Source: Xenopus tropicalis | Lineage: Eukaryota > Chordata > Amphibia > Anura > Pipidae | DNA length: 64,000 nt | Direction of reading: 5' to 3' | Assembly (NCBI RefSeq): GCF_000004195.4 | Contig: NC_030680.2 | Location: 421,686-485,685 of the forward strand | In this document: positions 1-11,416 of the stretch, in pieces | How the letters are laid out: the number at the start of each line of letters is the position of its first letter | How positions within the stretch are numbered: position 1 is the stretch's first letter | The notes under the pieces: generated by a model | Told to the model about the DNA's origin: nothing | The model's database searches: none | Seen by the model: the letters and a program-made list of their open reading frames with translations, nothing else | Program-made: the position numbers and the translations under genes

Positions 1-676
1 TACTGAGTAGCCCCCGGGCCCTTGTGCTGAGTAGCCCCTGGACCCCTGTACTAATGAGTAGCCCCCCGGGCCCCTGGACTGAGTAGCCCCCGGGCCACTG
101 TACTGTGTAGCCCCTGGGCCCCTGTACTAATGAGTAGCCCCTGGGCCCCAGTACTGAGTAGCCCCCAGGCCCCTGTACTGAGTAGCCCCCAGGCCCCTGT
201 ACTGAGTAGCCCCCGGGCCCCTGTACTGAGTAGCCCCACAAGCCCCTGTACTGAGTAGCCCCTGGACCCCTGTACTAATGAGTAGCCCCCGGGCCCCTGT
301 ACTGAGTAGCCCCTGGGCCCTTGTGCTGAGTAGCCCTACAAGCCCCTCTACTGAGTAACCCCCGGGCCCCAGTACTGAGTAGCCCCCGGGCCCCTGTACT
401 GAGTAGCCCCCGGGCCCCAGTACTGAGTAGCCCCCGGGCCCCTGTACTGAGTAGCCCCCGGGCCCCAGTAGTGAGTAGCCCCCGGGCCACTGTACTGAGT
501 AGCCCCCGGGCCCCTGTACTGAGTAGCCCCGGGCCCCTGTACTGAGTAGCCCCCGGGCCCCATTACTGAGTAGCCCCACAAGCCCCTGTACTGAGTAGCC
601 CCCGGGCCCCAGTACTGAGTAGCCCCACAAGCCCCTGTACTGAGTAGCCCCCGGGCCCCTGAACTGAGTAGCCCTT
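1..676. repeat. Minisatellite A, 24-bp unit (first copy; cut by window start)
   Basis: Tandem units like GAGTAGCCCCCGGGCCCC followed by TGTACT, with variants (CTACAAGCCCCT, TACTAATGAGTAG). The same variants recur in the same order at 8398-9026, so this is part of the duplicated block. The unit is a multiple of three and stop-poor, giving spurious open frames. Confidence 0.93.
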
Positions 677-825
677 TAGCAAGAAAATGACCTCATAAAA
701 GTCAGATAACTTTATCCAATTGGCAGGTATAATGGGCGGGGCTAATTCTGTGCCGTACGGACTGGCAAAGGGGCAACTCAATGGACCACAAAGCCTGCCC
801 TACCCATCAGGGGTAATAAATGCAC
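677..825. other. Single-copy spacer between arrays A and B (first copy)
   Basis: Non-coding spacer that recurs with 1-2 bp indels at 9027-9183. No gene is seen. Confidence 0.7.
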
Positions 826-2324
826 TATATGGGCAATGGGGCACCTAGTGATTATGGGCAATGGGGCACCTAGTGATTATGGGAAATGGGGCACCTAGTT
901 ATTATGGGCAATGGGGCACCTAGTGATTATGGGCAATGGGGCACCTAGTTATTATGGGAAATGGGGCACCTAGTGATTATGGGAAATGGGGCACCTAGTT
1001 ATTATGGGCAATGAGGCACCTAGTTATTATGGGCAATGAGGCACTTAGTGATTATGGGCAATGAGGCACCTAGTGATTATGGGAAATGGGGCACCTAGTT
1101 ATTATGGGCAATGGGGCACCTAGTTATTATGGGCAATGAGGCACCTAGTTATTATGGGCAATGAGGCACTTAGTGATTATGGGCAATGAGGCACCTAGTG
1201 ATTATGGGAAATGGGGCACCTAGTTATTATGGGCAATGGGGCACCTAGTTATTATGGGCAATGGGGCACCTAGTTATTATGGGAAATGGGGCACCTAGTG
1301 ATTATGGGAAATGGGGCACCTAGTGATTATGGGAAATGGGGCACCTAGTGATTATGGGAAATGGGGCACCTAGTTATTATGGGCAATGGGGCACCTAGTG
1401 ATTATGGGCAATGGGGCACCTAGTTATTATGGGAAATGGGGCACCTAGTGATTATGGGAAATGGGGCACCTAGTGATTATGGGCAATGGGGCACCTAGTG
1501 ATTATGGGCAATGGGGCACCTAGTTATTATGGGCAATGGGGCACCTAGTGATTATGGGCAATGGGGCACTTAGTTATTATGGGCAATGAGGCACCTAGTT
1601 ATTATGGGCAATGGGGCACCTAGTGATTATGGGCAATCAGGCACCTAGTTATTATGGGAAATGGGGCACCTAGTGATTATGGGCAATGAGGCACCTAGTG
1701 ATTATGGGAAATGGGGCACCTAGTTATTATGGGCAATGGGGCACCTAGTGATTATGGGCAATGGGGCACCTAGTGATTATGGGAAATGGGGCACCTAGTG
1801 ATTATGGGCAATGGGGCACCTAGTTATTATGGGCAATGGGGCACCTAGTGATTATGGGCAATGGGGCACTTAGTTATTATGGGCAATGAGGCACCTAGTT
1901 ATTATGGGAAATGGGGCACCTAGTTATTATGGGAAATGGGGCACCTAGTGATTATGGGCAATGGGGCACCTAGTTATTATGGGCAATGGGGCACCTAGTG
2001 ATTATGGGCAATGAGGCACCTAGTGATTATGGGAAATGGGGCACCTAGTTATTATGGGCAATGGGGCACCTAGTTATTATGGGCAATGGGGCACCTAGTG
2101 ATTATGGGCAATGAGGCACCTAGTTATTATGGGCAATGGGGCACCTAGTGATTATGGGCAATGGGGCACCTAGTTATTATGGAAAATGGGGCACCTAGTT
2201 ATTATGGGAAATGGGGCACCTACTAATTATGGGCAATGGGGCACCTAGTGATTATGGGAAATGGGGCACCTAGTTATTATGGGAAATGGGGCACCTAGTG
2301 ATTATGTGCAATGAGGCACCTAGT
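826..2324. repeat. Minisatellite B, 25-bp unit (first copy), about 60 units
   Basis: Unit GGGCAATGGGGCACCTAGTG plus ATTAT, with G/T and C/A polymorphic positions. The array breaks off in mid-unit at 2324 and joins a purine tract. At the matching place in the second copy (about 10670) the array continues, so 2324/2325 is a rearrangement or assembly junction. Confidence 0.94.
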
Positions 2325-2460
2325 GGCAGGAGAGGGGCAGAGAAGGGGCAGGAGGGGGGCAAGGGGTGGAGGGGGGCAGGAGAGGGGGCAGAAGAGGGGC
2401 AGGAGGGGGGCAGGAGGGGGGGTAGGAGAGGGGGCAGGAGGGGTGCAGGAGGGGGGGCCT
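2325..2460. repeat. Purine-rich GGGCAGGAGG tract (first copy)
   Basis: Almost pure purine (GGGGCAGGAGG variants); the strand is prone to G-quadruplex or triplex formation. Homologous to 6424-6628, of which it holds only the right part. Confidence 0.85.
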
Positions 2461-3139
2461 CAATTACAATAACCCCCATTGGCAGGAGCTGCTAGAAAAG
2501 AGCCGCCCCCTCCATGGGCTCCATAGTTTTAACCCTATTTAGCGCAAGTTCCCTGTACCCCAATTCCCCTGCATGTTTGCTCTTAATCCTCTCTGCTGGG
2601 GGCCCCCCCACCCGTCCTCCCCTCCCCGACACCCCCCCCCCCCCCAGTGGCTCCAAATTCCTCCCTTCAGCTTTCTGCAGGGGATTAACTGTGGGATTAA
2701 AGGGCAAGTTACTCCTCATTCTCTGCTTTCCTGCCTGGGCCGACTCCTGAGAGAACCCCCTTATCCCACCAGTCAGGAGATCTATAAGGAAAGGTTCTGT
2801 AAAGGGACCGATATATGGGCCGACCCGCAGCGGGTACCTCGGGGTATGGGGGGGGCTGGGGTAAGTTGTACCTACATTTGTACGGAGTCCGCCGAGCAGT
2901 GATATTACTAATCCCTCTGAGACACAGGTTCCACTGTACAGAATAACCCCCCCAGTGCCCCCGGCCCCCACCAATAGTTTATTAATGGACAAATCCTTTA
3001 TCCTTATCCATGGGGGGTGGGGTGCCACTCTAATACCCCCCCCCCAAGGAATGCGGCTTCTCTCTGGTTCCTCTCTGTGAAGTTTCTGCCCCGGGTGACT
3101 TCCTTCCTCTTGTTTGGGGACATTGGGCGGAACCGGATC
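2461..3139. other. Duplicated single-copy intron segment (first copy)
   Basis: Non-coding DNA with long C-runs, repeated at 6629-7309 with scattered 1-bp differences, mostly in homopolymers. No exon is seen. Confidence 0.7.
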
Positions 3140-3666
3140 CCAATGCAGAGGTTCTACAGCCCAAACCCCTCCCTCTGGGCAGCTAAAATGCCAGCCAATG
3201 CCCCCCCGGGGTACTTACCGTGCACAAAGCGGATCCCAATGCAGCAGCCAAACCCCCTCCCTCTGGGGCAGCTAAATGCCAGCCAATGCCCCCCCCCGGG
3301 GTACTTACCATGCACAAAGCGGATCCCAATGCAGCAGCCCAAACCCCTCCCTCTGGGGCAGCTAAATGCCAGCCAATGCCCCCCCCGGGTACTTACCGTG
3401 CACAAAGCAGATCCCAATGCAGCAGCCCAAACCCCTCCCTCTGGGGCAGCTAAATGCCAGCCAATGTGCCCCCCGGGGGTACTTACCCTGCACAAAGCAG
3501 ATCCCAATGCAGCAGCCCAAACCCCTCCCTCTGGGGCAGCTAAATGCCAGCCAATGTGCCCCCCCTGGGGTACTTACCGTGCACAAAGCAGATCCCAATG
3601 CAGCAGCCCAAACCCTCCCTCTGGGCAGCTAAATGCCAGCCAATGTGCCCCCCCCGGGGTACTTAC
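3140..3666 (-). repeat. 88-91 bp minisatellite carrying the tmem86a exon 2 splice donor (first copy)
   Basis: Five full units follow the true exon 2 donor. Each contains TTTGTGCACG|GTAAGTACC or a close variant, with boundaries at 3578/3577, 3487/3486, 3397/3396, 3309/3308 and 3219/3218, spaced 88-91 bp. The unit therefore spans the last ~11 nt of exon 2 and the start of the intron. Confidence 0.92.
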
Positions 3667-3931
3667 CGTGCACAAAGTAGCCCTGCTCCTGCCAGATCAG
3701 GAAGGCGTCTCCCAAGGCTGAGAATATTAATCCGGCAAAGATCCTTTTGGCGCATCGGTGGGTGACCAGGAAGTTGAGCCCGTGGGCTAGCAGGAACACC
3801 ACAGGCAGAAGATGGGCAAGCACTTAATGAGGGCACTGAACCAGGAGGGGCTGGAGGTCGGGAGCCACAGCACAAAATACACACAAAGTGGCCTTGAAAA
3901 ATGGCACCAGCTTTGGCCCTTCGCTCTTTAC
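3667..3931 (-). CDS. tmem86a: tmem86a exon 2, second (distal) copy in the duplicated block
   Basis: Same exon as at 7847-8109, with the same acceptor and the donor CACG|GTAAGT at 3667/3666. Length is the expected 265 nt, but it hides two compensating indels: an extra T after the Ala-Thr codons (ACTTTGTG) and a missing G in the Trp-Val codons. About 30 codons are therefore out of frame, while VFLLAHGLNFLVTHRCAKR and LGDAFLIWQEQGYFVHG read correctly. It lies inside a block repeated at 6430-10670. Either this is a tandem exon duplication, which would give a transcript with a repeated membrane segment, or a false duplication. I favour the latter. Confidence 0.8.
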
Positions 3932-3993
3932 CTGCAGGGAACAAGGAGAAAGGCCAGTGAGGCTAAAGAATGGCTAGCCACAGAGAGACTCCG

Positions 3994-6080
3994 AGTCTCT
4001 AGGGGCCGGTGTATATTGGGTATCTCTACGGGCCGGTGTATATTGGTATCTCTAGGGGCCGGTGTATATTGGGGTATCTCTAGGGGCCGGTGTATATTGG
4101 GTTTCTCTAGGGGCCGGTGTATATTGGGTTTCTCTGGGGCCGGTGTATATTGGGTTTCTCTAGGGGCCGGTGGCCGTGTATATTGGGTTCTCTAGGGGCC
4201 GGTGTTATTGGGTATCTCTCGGTGTATATGGGTCTAGGGCCGGTGTATATTGGGTATCTCTAGGGGTTGGTGTATATTGGGTTTCTCTAGGGGCCCTTTG
4301 GTGTATATTGGGTATCTCTAGGGCCGGTGTATATTGGGTATCTCTAGGGTTGGTGTATATTGGGTATCTTCTAGGGGTTTGGTGTATATTGGGTATCTCT
4401 AGGGGTTGTGTATATTGGGTATCTCTATGGTGTATATTGGGTATCTCTAGGGCCGGTGTATATTGGGTTTCTCTAGGGGCCGGTGTATATTGGGTATCTC
4501 TAGGGGCCGGTGTATATCGGGTATCTCTAGGGGTCGGTGTATATCGGGTTTCTCTAGGGGCCGGTGTATATCGGGTTTCTCTAGGGGCCGGTGTATATCG
4601 GGTATCTCTAGGGCCGGTGTATATTGGGTATCTCTAGGGGCCGGTGTATATTGGGTATCTCTAGGGCCGGTGTATATTGGGTTTCTCTAGGGGCCGGATA
4701 TATTGGGTTTCTCTAGGGGCCCGGTGTATATTGGGTATCTCTACGGGCCGGTGTATATTGGGTATCTCTAGGGGTTGGTGTATATGGGTTTCTCTAGGGG
4801 CCGGTGTATATTGGGTATCTCTAGGGGTTGGTGTATATTGGGTTTCTCTAGGGGCCGGTTGTATATTGGGTATCTCTAGGGGTTGGTGTATATTGTATTA
4901 TATTGGGTATCTCTAGGGGCCGGTGTATATTGGGTATCTCTAGGGGTTGGTGATATTGGGTATCTCTAGGGTTGGTGTATATTGGGTATCTCTAGGGGTT
5001 GGTGTATATTGGGTATCTCTAATATTGGGTATCTTAGGGGCCGGTGTATATTGGGTTTCTCTAGGGGCCGGTGTATATTGGGTATCTCTAGGGGCCGGTG
5101 TATATTGGGTATCTCTAGGGGTTGGTGTATATTGGGTATCTCTAGGGGCCGGTGTAATATTGGGTTTCTCTAGGGGCCGGTGTATATTGGGTATCTCTAG
5201 GGGCCGGTGTATATTGGGTTTCTCTAGGGCCGGTGTATATTGGGTTTCTCTAGGGGCCGGTGTATATTGGGTATCTCTAGGGTTGGTGTATATTGGGTAT
5301 CTCTAGGGGCGGTGTATATCGGGTTTCTCTAGGGGCCGGTGTATATTGGGTGGGTTCTCTAGGGGCCGGTGTATATCGGGGGGCCGGTGTATATTGGGTA
5401 TCTCTAGGGCCGGTGTATATCGGGTTTCTCTAGGGGCCGGTGTATATTGGGTTTCTCTAGGGGCCGGTGTATATTGGGTATCCTAGGGGCCGTGTATATT
5501 GGGCTCTAGGGGCCGTGTATATTGGGTTTCTCTAGGGGCCGGTGTATATTGGGTATCTCTAGGGGCCGGTGTATATTGGGTTTCTCTAGGGGCCGGTGTA
5601 TATTGGGTATCTCTAGGGCCGGTGTATATTGGGTTTCTCTAGGGGCCGGTGTATATTGGGTATCTCTAGGGGCCGGTGTATATTGGGTATCTCTAGGGCC
5701 GGTGTATATTGGGTTTCTCTAGGGGCCGGTGTATATTGGGTATCTCTAGGGGCCGGTGTATATCGGGTATCTCTAGGGGCCGGTGTATATTGGGTTTCTC
5801 TTAGGGGCCGTGTATATTGGGTATCTCTAGGGGCCGGTGGATATTGGGTTTCTCTAGGGGCCGGTGTATAATTGGGTTTCTCTAGGGGCCGGTGTATATT
5901 GGGTTTCTCTAGGGGCCGGTGTATATTGGGTTTCTCAAGGGGCCGGTGTATATTGGGTTTCTCTAGGGGTCGGTGTATATCGGGTATCTCTAGGGGCCGG
6001 TGTATATCGGGTTTCTCTAGGGGCCGGTGTATATCGGGTATCTCTAGGGGCCGGTGTATATTCGCTTTCTCTAGGGGCAA
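3994..6080. repeat. Minisatellite C, 27-bp unit, about 77 units
   Basis: Unit TCTCTAGGGGCCGGTGTATA plus TTGGGTA, with frequent single-base indels, typical of a noisy long-read patch. It is present once, inserted between the two copies of the duplicated block. The 27-bp length keeps frames open on both strands; no gene is implied. Confidence 0.93.
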
Positions 6081-6423
6081 AACCCAAGGACGGGGGGTAA
6101 ATTGGCCTTTGGGGGGAAGAGAGACAGCTAAATAGTCGCCAGACTGTAAGGGAGAGAGTTGGGGTCAGTCCAGTCCGGGGGGGAAGGACACAGGGGTCTC
6201 CTCTATTCCCATTATAACTCAATAGGGGCCCCAAGGGCTGGCGCTGCCAACTATTCCAGCTGCAGATGCCACTCTGTGCCCAGCGACCCCCCCCCCAAGG
6301 GAAGGAACGTGGGGAAAGAAGACTGAGGGACGGGGGGAAATGGAGCTATTGTGGGGCAGAGACTGGGGGCTCTTGTGCCATCGCCCCCCCCCCCCCCCCA
6401 GGACGTGGGAGGGCACTTTCCCT
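6081..6423. other. Single-copy non-coding spacer
   Basis: Intronic sequence of tmem86a by position; only homopolymer-rich DNA, no exon or motif that I can support. Confidence 0.6.
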
Positions 6424-6628
6424 GCCGGCAGAAGAGGGGGCAGGAGGGGGGCAGGAGAGGGGATAGGAGAGGGGGCAGGAGAAGGGGTAGGAGGGGGACA
6501 GGAGAGGGGGCAGAGAAGGGGCAGGAGGGGGGTAGGAGGGGGGCAGGAGAGGGGGCAGAAGAGGGGCAGGAGGGGGGCAGGAGGGGGGGTAGGAGAGGGG
6601 GCAGGAGGGGTGCAGGAGGGGGGGCCTC
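6424..6628. repeat. Purine-rich GGGCAGGAGG tract (second copy)
   Basis: G/A-only tract with units such as GGGGGCAGGAGAGGGGGCAG; the fuller version of the tract at 2325. Confidence 0.85.
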
Positions 6629-7309
6629 AATTACAATAACCCCCATTGGCAGGAGCTGCTAGAAAAGAGCCCCCCCTCCATGGGCTCCATAGTTTAACCC
6701 TATTTAGCGCAAGTTCCCTGTACCCCCAATTCCCCTGCATGGTTTGCTCTTAATCCTCTCTGCTGGGGGCCCCCCCACCCGTCCTCCCCTCCCCGACACC
6801 CCCCCCCCCCCCCAGTGGCTCCAAATTCCTCCCTTCAGCTTTCTGCAGGGGATTAACTGTGGGATTAAAGGGCAAGTTACTCCTCATTCTCTGCTTTTCC
6901 TGCCTGGGCCGACTCCTGAGAGAACCCCCTTATCCCCACAGTCAGGAGATCTATAAGGAAAGGTTCTGTAAAGGGAACCGTATATGGGCCGACCCGCAGC
7001 GGGTACCTCGGGGTATGGGGGGCTGGGGGTAAGTTGTACCTACATTTGTACGGAGTCGCGCCGAGCAGTGATATTACTAATCCCTCTGAGACACAGGTTC
7101 CACTGTACAGAATAACCCCCCCCCAGTGCCCCCGGCCCCACCAATAGTTTATTAATGGACAAATCCTTTATCCTTATCCATGGGGGGTGGGGGTGCCACT
7201 CTAATACCCCCCCCCCAAGGAATGCGGCTTCTCTCTGGTTCCTCTCTGTGAAGTTTCTGCCCCCGGTGACTTCCTTCCTCCTTCTGTTTGGGGACATTGG
7301 GCGGAACCG
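6629..7309. other. Duplicated single-copy intron segment (second copy)
   Basis: Counterpart of 2461-3139; differences are mainly homopolymer lengths. No exon is seen. Confidence 0.7.
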
Positions 7310-7846
7310 GATCCCAATGCAGAGGTTCTACAGCCCAAACCCCTCCCTCTGGGGCAGCTAAATGCCAGCCAATGCCCCCCGGGGTACTTACCGTGCACAA
7401 AGCGGATCCCAATGCAGCAGCCCAAACCCCTCCCTCTGGGGCAGCTAAATGCCAGCCAATGCCCCCCCCCGGGGTACTTACCATGCACAAAGCGGATCCC
7501 AATGCAGCAGCCCAAACCCCTCCCTCTGGGGCAGCTAAATGCCAGCCAATGCCCCCCCCGGGGTACTTACCGTGCACAAAGCAGATCCCAATGCAGCAGC
7601 CCAAACCCCTCCCTCTGGGCAGCTAAATGCCAGCCAAATGTGCCCCCCCGGGGGGTACTTACCCTGCACAAAGCAGATCCCAATGCAGCAGCCCAAACCC
7701 CTCCCTCTGGGGGCAGCTAAATGCCAGCCAATGTTGCCCCCCCTGGGGTACTTACCGTGCACAAAGCAGATCCCAATGCAGCAGCCCAAACCCCTCCCTC
7801 TGGGGCAGCTAAATGCCAGCCAATGTGCCCCCCCCGGGGTACTTAC
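7310..7846 (-). repeat. 88-91 bp splice-donor minisatellite (second copy)
   Basis: Same organisation as 3140-3666: five decoy donors (GTGCACGGTAAGT type, one CAGGGTAAGT) 3' of the real donor at 7847/7846 in tmem86a. Confidence 0.92.
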
Positions 7847-8109
7847 CGTGCACAAAGTAGCCCTGCTCCTGCCAGATCAGGAAGGCGTCTCCCAAGGCTG
7901 AGAATATTAATCCGGCAAAGATCCTTTTGCGCATCGGTGGGTGACCAGGAAGTTGAGCCCGTGGCTAGCAGGAACACCCACAGGCAGAAGATGGGCAAGC
8001 ACTTAATGAGGGCACTGAACCAGGAGGGGCTGGAGGTCGGGAAGCCACAGCACAAATACACACAAGTGGCCTTGAAAAATGGCACCAGCTTTGGCCCTTC
8101 GCTCTTTAC
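7847..8109 (-). CDS. tmem86a: tmem86a exon 2, copy nearer exon 1; carries apparent frameshifts
   Basis: Acceptor CCCTGCAG precedes GTAAAGAGCG at 8109, and the donor CACG|GTAAGT lies at 7847/7846. Readable frames give VKSEGPKLVPFFKATCVY, then SPSWFSALIKCLPIFCLW, then FLVTHR and LGDAFLIWQEQGYFVHG, which match the N-terminal transmembrane segments of TMEM86A. The exon should be 265 nt (88 codons plus one base) but measures 263. Relative to the other copy it lacks one T in the Tyr-Phe codons, one C in Ala-His and one C in Cys-Ala, and has one extra T before the Pro-Thr-Ser stretch. Because the other copy has different errors at different sites, I read these as sequencing or assembly errors, not true inactivation, but the window alone cannot prove it. 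Confidence 0.85.
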
Positions 8110-8173
8110 CTGCAGGGAACAAGGAGAAAGGCCAGTGAGGCTAAAGAATGGCTAGCCACAGAGAGACTCCGAG

Positions 8174-9026
8174 CCCCCGGGCCCCCTAGACTCCGAGCCC
8201 CTGGGGGCCCCCGGTACTGAGTAGCCCCCGGGCCCCAGTACTGAGTAGCCCCCGGGCCCCTGTACTGAGTAGGCCCCCAGGCCCCTGTACTGAGAAGCCC
8301 CCCGGGCCCCCTGTACTGAGTAGCCCGGCCCTGTACTGAGAGCCCCCGGGCCCCTGTATGATAGCCCCCGGGCCCTTGTCTGAGTAGCCCCTGGACCCCT
8401 GTACTAATGAGTAGCCCCCCGGGCCCCTGGACTGAGTAGCCCCCGGGCCACTGTACTGTGTAGCCCCTGGGGCCCCTGTACTAATGGAGTAGCCCCTGGG
8501 CCCCAGTACTGAGTAGCCCCCAGGCCCCTGTACTGAGTAGCCCCCAGGCCCCTGTACTGAGTAGCCCCCGGGCCCCTGTACTGAGTAGCCCCACAAAGCC
8601 CCTGTACTGAGTAGGCCCCTGGACCCCTTGTACTAATGAGTAGCCCCCGGCCCCTGTACTGAGTAGCCCCTGGGCCCTTGTGCTGAGTAGCCCTACAAGC
8701 CCCTCTACTGAGTAACCCCCGGGCCCCAGTACTGAGTAGCCCCCGGGCCCCTGTACTGAGTAGCCCCCGGGCCCCAGTACTGAGTAGCCCCCGGGCCCCT
8801 GTACTGAGTAGCCCCCGGGCCCCAGTAGTGAGTAGCCCCCGGGCCACTGTACTGAGTAGCCCCCGGGCCCCTGTACTGAGTAGCCCCGGGCCCCTGTACT
8901 GAGTAGCCCCGGGCCCCATTACTGAGTAGCCCCACAAGCCCCTGTACTGAGTAGCCCCGGGCCCCAGTACTGAGTAGCCCCACAAGCCCCTGTACTGAGT
9001 AGCCCCCGGGCCCCTGAACTGAGTAG
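8174..9026. repeat. Minisatellite A, 24-bp unit (second copy)
   Basis: Same variant order as 1-676 from about 8398 onward, but with many dropped or extra bases, consistent with a lower-quality consensus. Confidence 0.92.
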
Positions 9027-9183
9027 CCCTTTAGCAAGAAAAATGACCTCATAAAAGTCAGATAACTTTATCCAATTGGCAGGTATAATGGGCGGGCTAA
9101 TTCTGTGCCGTACGGACGGCAAAGGGGCAACTCAATGGACCACAAAGCCTGCCCTACCATCAGGGGTAATAAATGCACTATAT
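9027..9183. other. Spacer between arrays A and B (second copy)
   Basis: Counterpart of 677-825 with several single-base losses. Confidence 0.65.
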
Positions 9184-10922
9184 GGCAATGGGGCACCTAG
9201 TGATTATGGGCAATGGGGCACCTAGTGATTATGGGAAATGGGGGCACCTAGTATTATGGGCAATGGGGCACCTAGTGATTATGGGCAATGGGGCACCTAG
9301 TTATTATGGAAATGGGGCACCTAGTGATTATGGGAAATGGGGCACCTAGTTATTATGGGCAATGAGCACCTAGTATTATGGGCAATGAGGCACTTAGTGA
9401 TTATGGGCAATGAGGCACCTAGTGATTATGGGAAATGGGGCACCTAGTTATTTATGGGGCAATGGGCACCTAGTTATTATGGGCAATGAGGCACCTAGTT
9501 ATTATGGGCAATGAGGCACTTAGTGATTATGGGCAATGAGGCACCTAGTGATTATGGGAAATGGGGCACCTAGTTATTATGGGCAATGGGGCACCTAGTT
9601 ATTATGGGCAATGGGGCACCTAGTTATTATGGGAAATGGGGCACCTAGTGATTATGGGAAATGGGGCACCTAGTGATTATGGGAAATGGGGCACCTAGTG
9701 ATTATGGGAAATGGGCACCTAGTTATTATGGGCAATGGGGCACCTAGTGATTATGGGCAATGGGCACCTAGTTATTATGGGAAATGGGGCACCTAGTGAT
9801 TATGGGAAATGGGCACCTGTGATTATGGGGCAATGGGGCACCTAGTGATTATGGGCAATGGGGCACCTAGTTATTATGGGCAATGGGGCACCTAGTGATT
9901 ATGGGCAATGGGGCACTTAGTTATTATGGGCAATGAGGCACCTAGTTATTATGGGCAATGGGGCACCTAAGTGGATTATGGGCAATCAGGCACCTAGTTA
10001 TTATGGGAAATGGGGCACCTAGTGATTATGGGCAATGAGGCACCTAGTGATTATGGGAAATGGGGCACCTAGTTATTATGGGCAATGGGGCACCTAGTGA
10101 TTATGGGCAATGGGGCACCTAGTGATTATGGGAAATGGGGCACCTAGTGATTATGGGCAATGGGGCACCTAGTTATTATGGGCAATGGGCACCTAGTGAT
10201 TATGGGCAATGGGGCACTTAGTTATTATGGGCAATGAGGCACCTAGTTATTATGGGAAATGGGGGCACCTAGTTATTATGGGAAATGGGGCACCTAGTGA
10301 TTATGGGCAATGGGGCACCTAGTTATTATGGGCAATGGGGCACCTAGTGATTATGGGCAATGAGGCACCTAGTGATTATGGGAAATGGGGCACCTAGTTA
10401 TTATGGGCAATGGGGCACCTAGTTATTCATGGGCAATGGGGCACCTAGTGATTATGGGCATGAGGCACCTAGTTATTATGGGCAATGGGGCACCTAGTGA
10501 TTATGGGCAATGGGGCACCTAGTTATTATGGGAAAATGGGGGCAACCTAGTTATTATGGGAAATGGGGCACCTACTAATTATGGGCAATGGGGCACCTAG
10601 TGATTATGGGAAATGGGGCACCTAGTTATTATGGGAAATGGGGCACCTAGTGATTATGTGCAATGAGGCACCTAGTGATTATGGGCAATGGGGCACCTAC
10701 TTGATTATAGGCAATGGGGCACCTAGTGATTATGGGCAATGGGGCACCTAGTTATTATGGGCAATGAGGCACCTAGTTATTATGGGCAATGGGGCACCTA
10801 GTGATTATGGGCAATGGGGCACCTAGTGATTATGGGCAATGGGGCACCTAGTGATTATGGGCAATGGGGCACCTAGTGATTATGGGCAATGGGGCACCTT
10901 GTGATTATGGGCAATGGGGCAC
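9184..10922. repeat. Minisatellite B, 25-bp unit (second copy), about 70 units
   Basis: Mirrors 826-2324 unit by unit up to about 10670, then continues for another ~250 bp into single-copy DNA. Many single-base indels. Confidence 0.94.
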
Positions 10923-11112
10923 CCAGGGGCATATCCCTAGATATCAGCTGACCTGAGGAGCTGGGCGCCCTGCTGCTGTTGGCACATACCCAGGGGCGGG
11001 GTTGGCACATACCCAGGGGCATATCACTAGATGGCACAATATGAGCAGCTGAGAAAGAACTGTCTGTACTTGAGAGACACCAGAGGGAATTTCTCAATCA
11101 GACAGAGACAAG

Positions 11113-11283
11113 TCACTCCCTGCGCCCGACTGTAACCCCCTGCGCCCGACTGTAACCCCCTGCGCCCGACTGTAACCCCCTGCGCCCGACTGTAACCCCC
11201 TGCACCCGACTGTAACCCCCTGCGCCCGACTGTAACCCCCTGCGCCCGACTGTAACCCCCTGCGCCCGACTGTAACTCCCTGC
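11113..11283. repeat. 20-bp minisatellite, about 8 units
   Basis: Unit TGCGCCCGACTGTAACCCCC, nearly perfect; the reverse strand contains GGGGGTTACA, a core met again in other arrays. Confidence 0.95.
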
Positions 11284-11416
11284 AGCCTCTCTAGTCAGTG
11301 GCACAAAGGTCAGAGCCATTTCCCTGCCCCCACCCTGGAGATATACGGGGCCACAAGTGCCTTCTGGTCAATATGAGAATTAGCATATAGGGCCATGTCT
11401 ACTAAACATGTGATAG

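Noticed and set aside
3140..7846. CRISPR-like regular repeats with spacers
   Set aside because: Units are repeated throughout with no unique spacers, and the surrounding genes are vertebrate.
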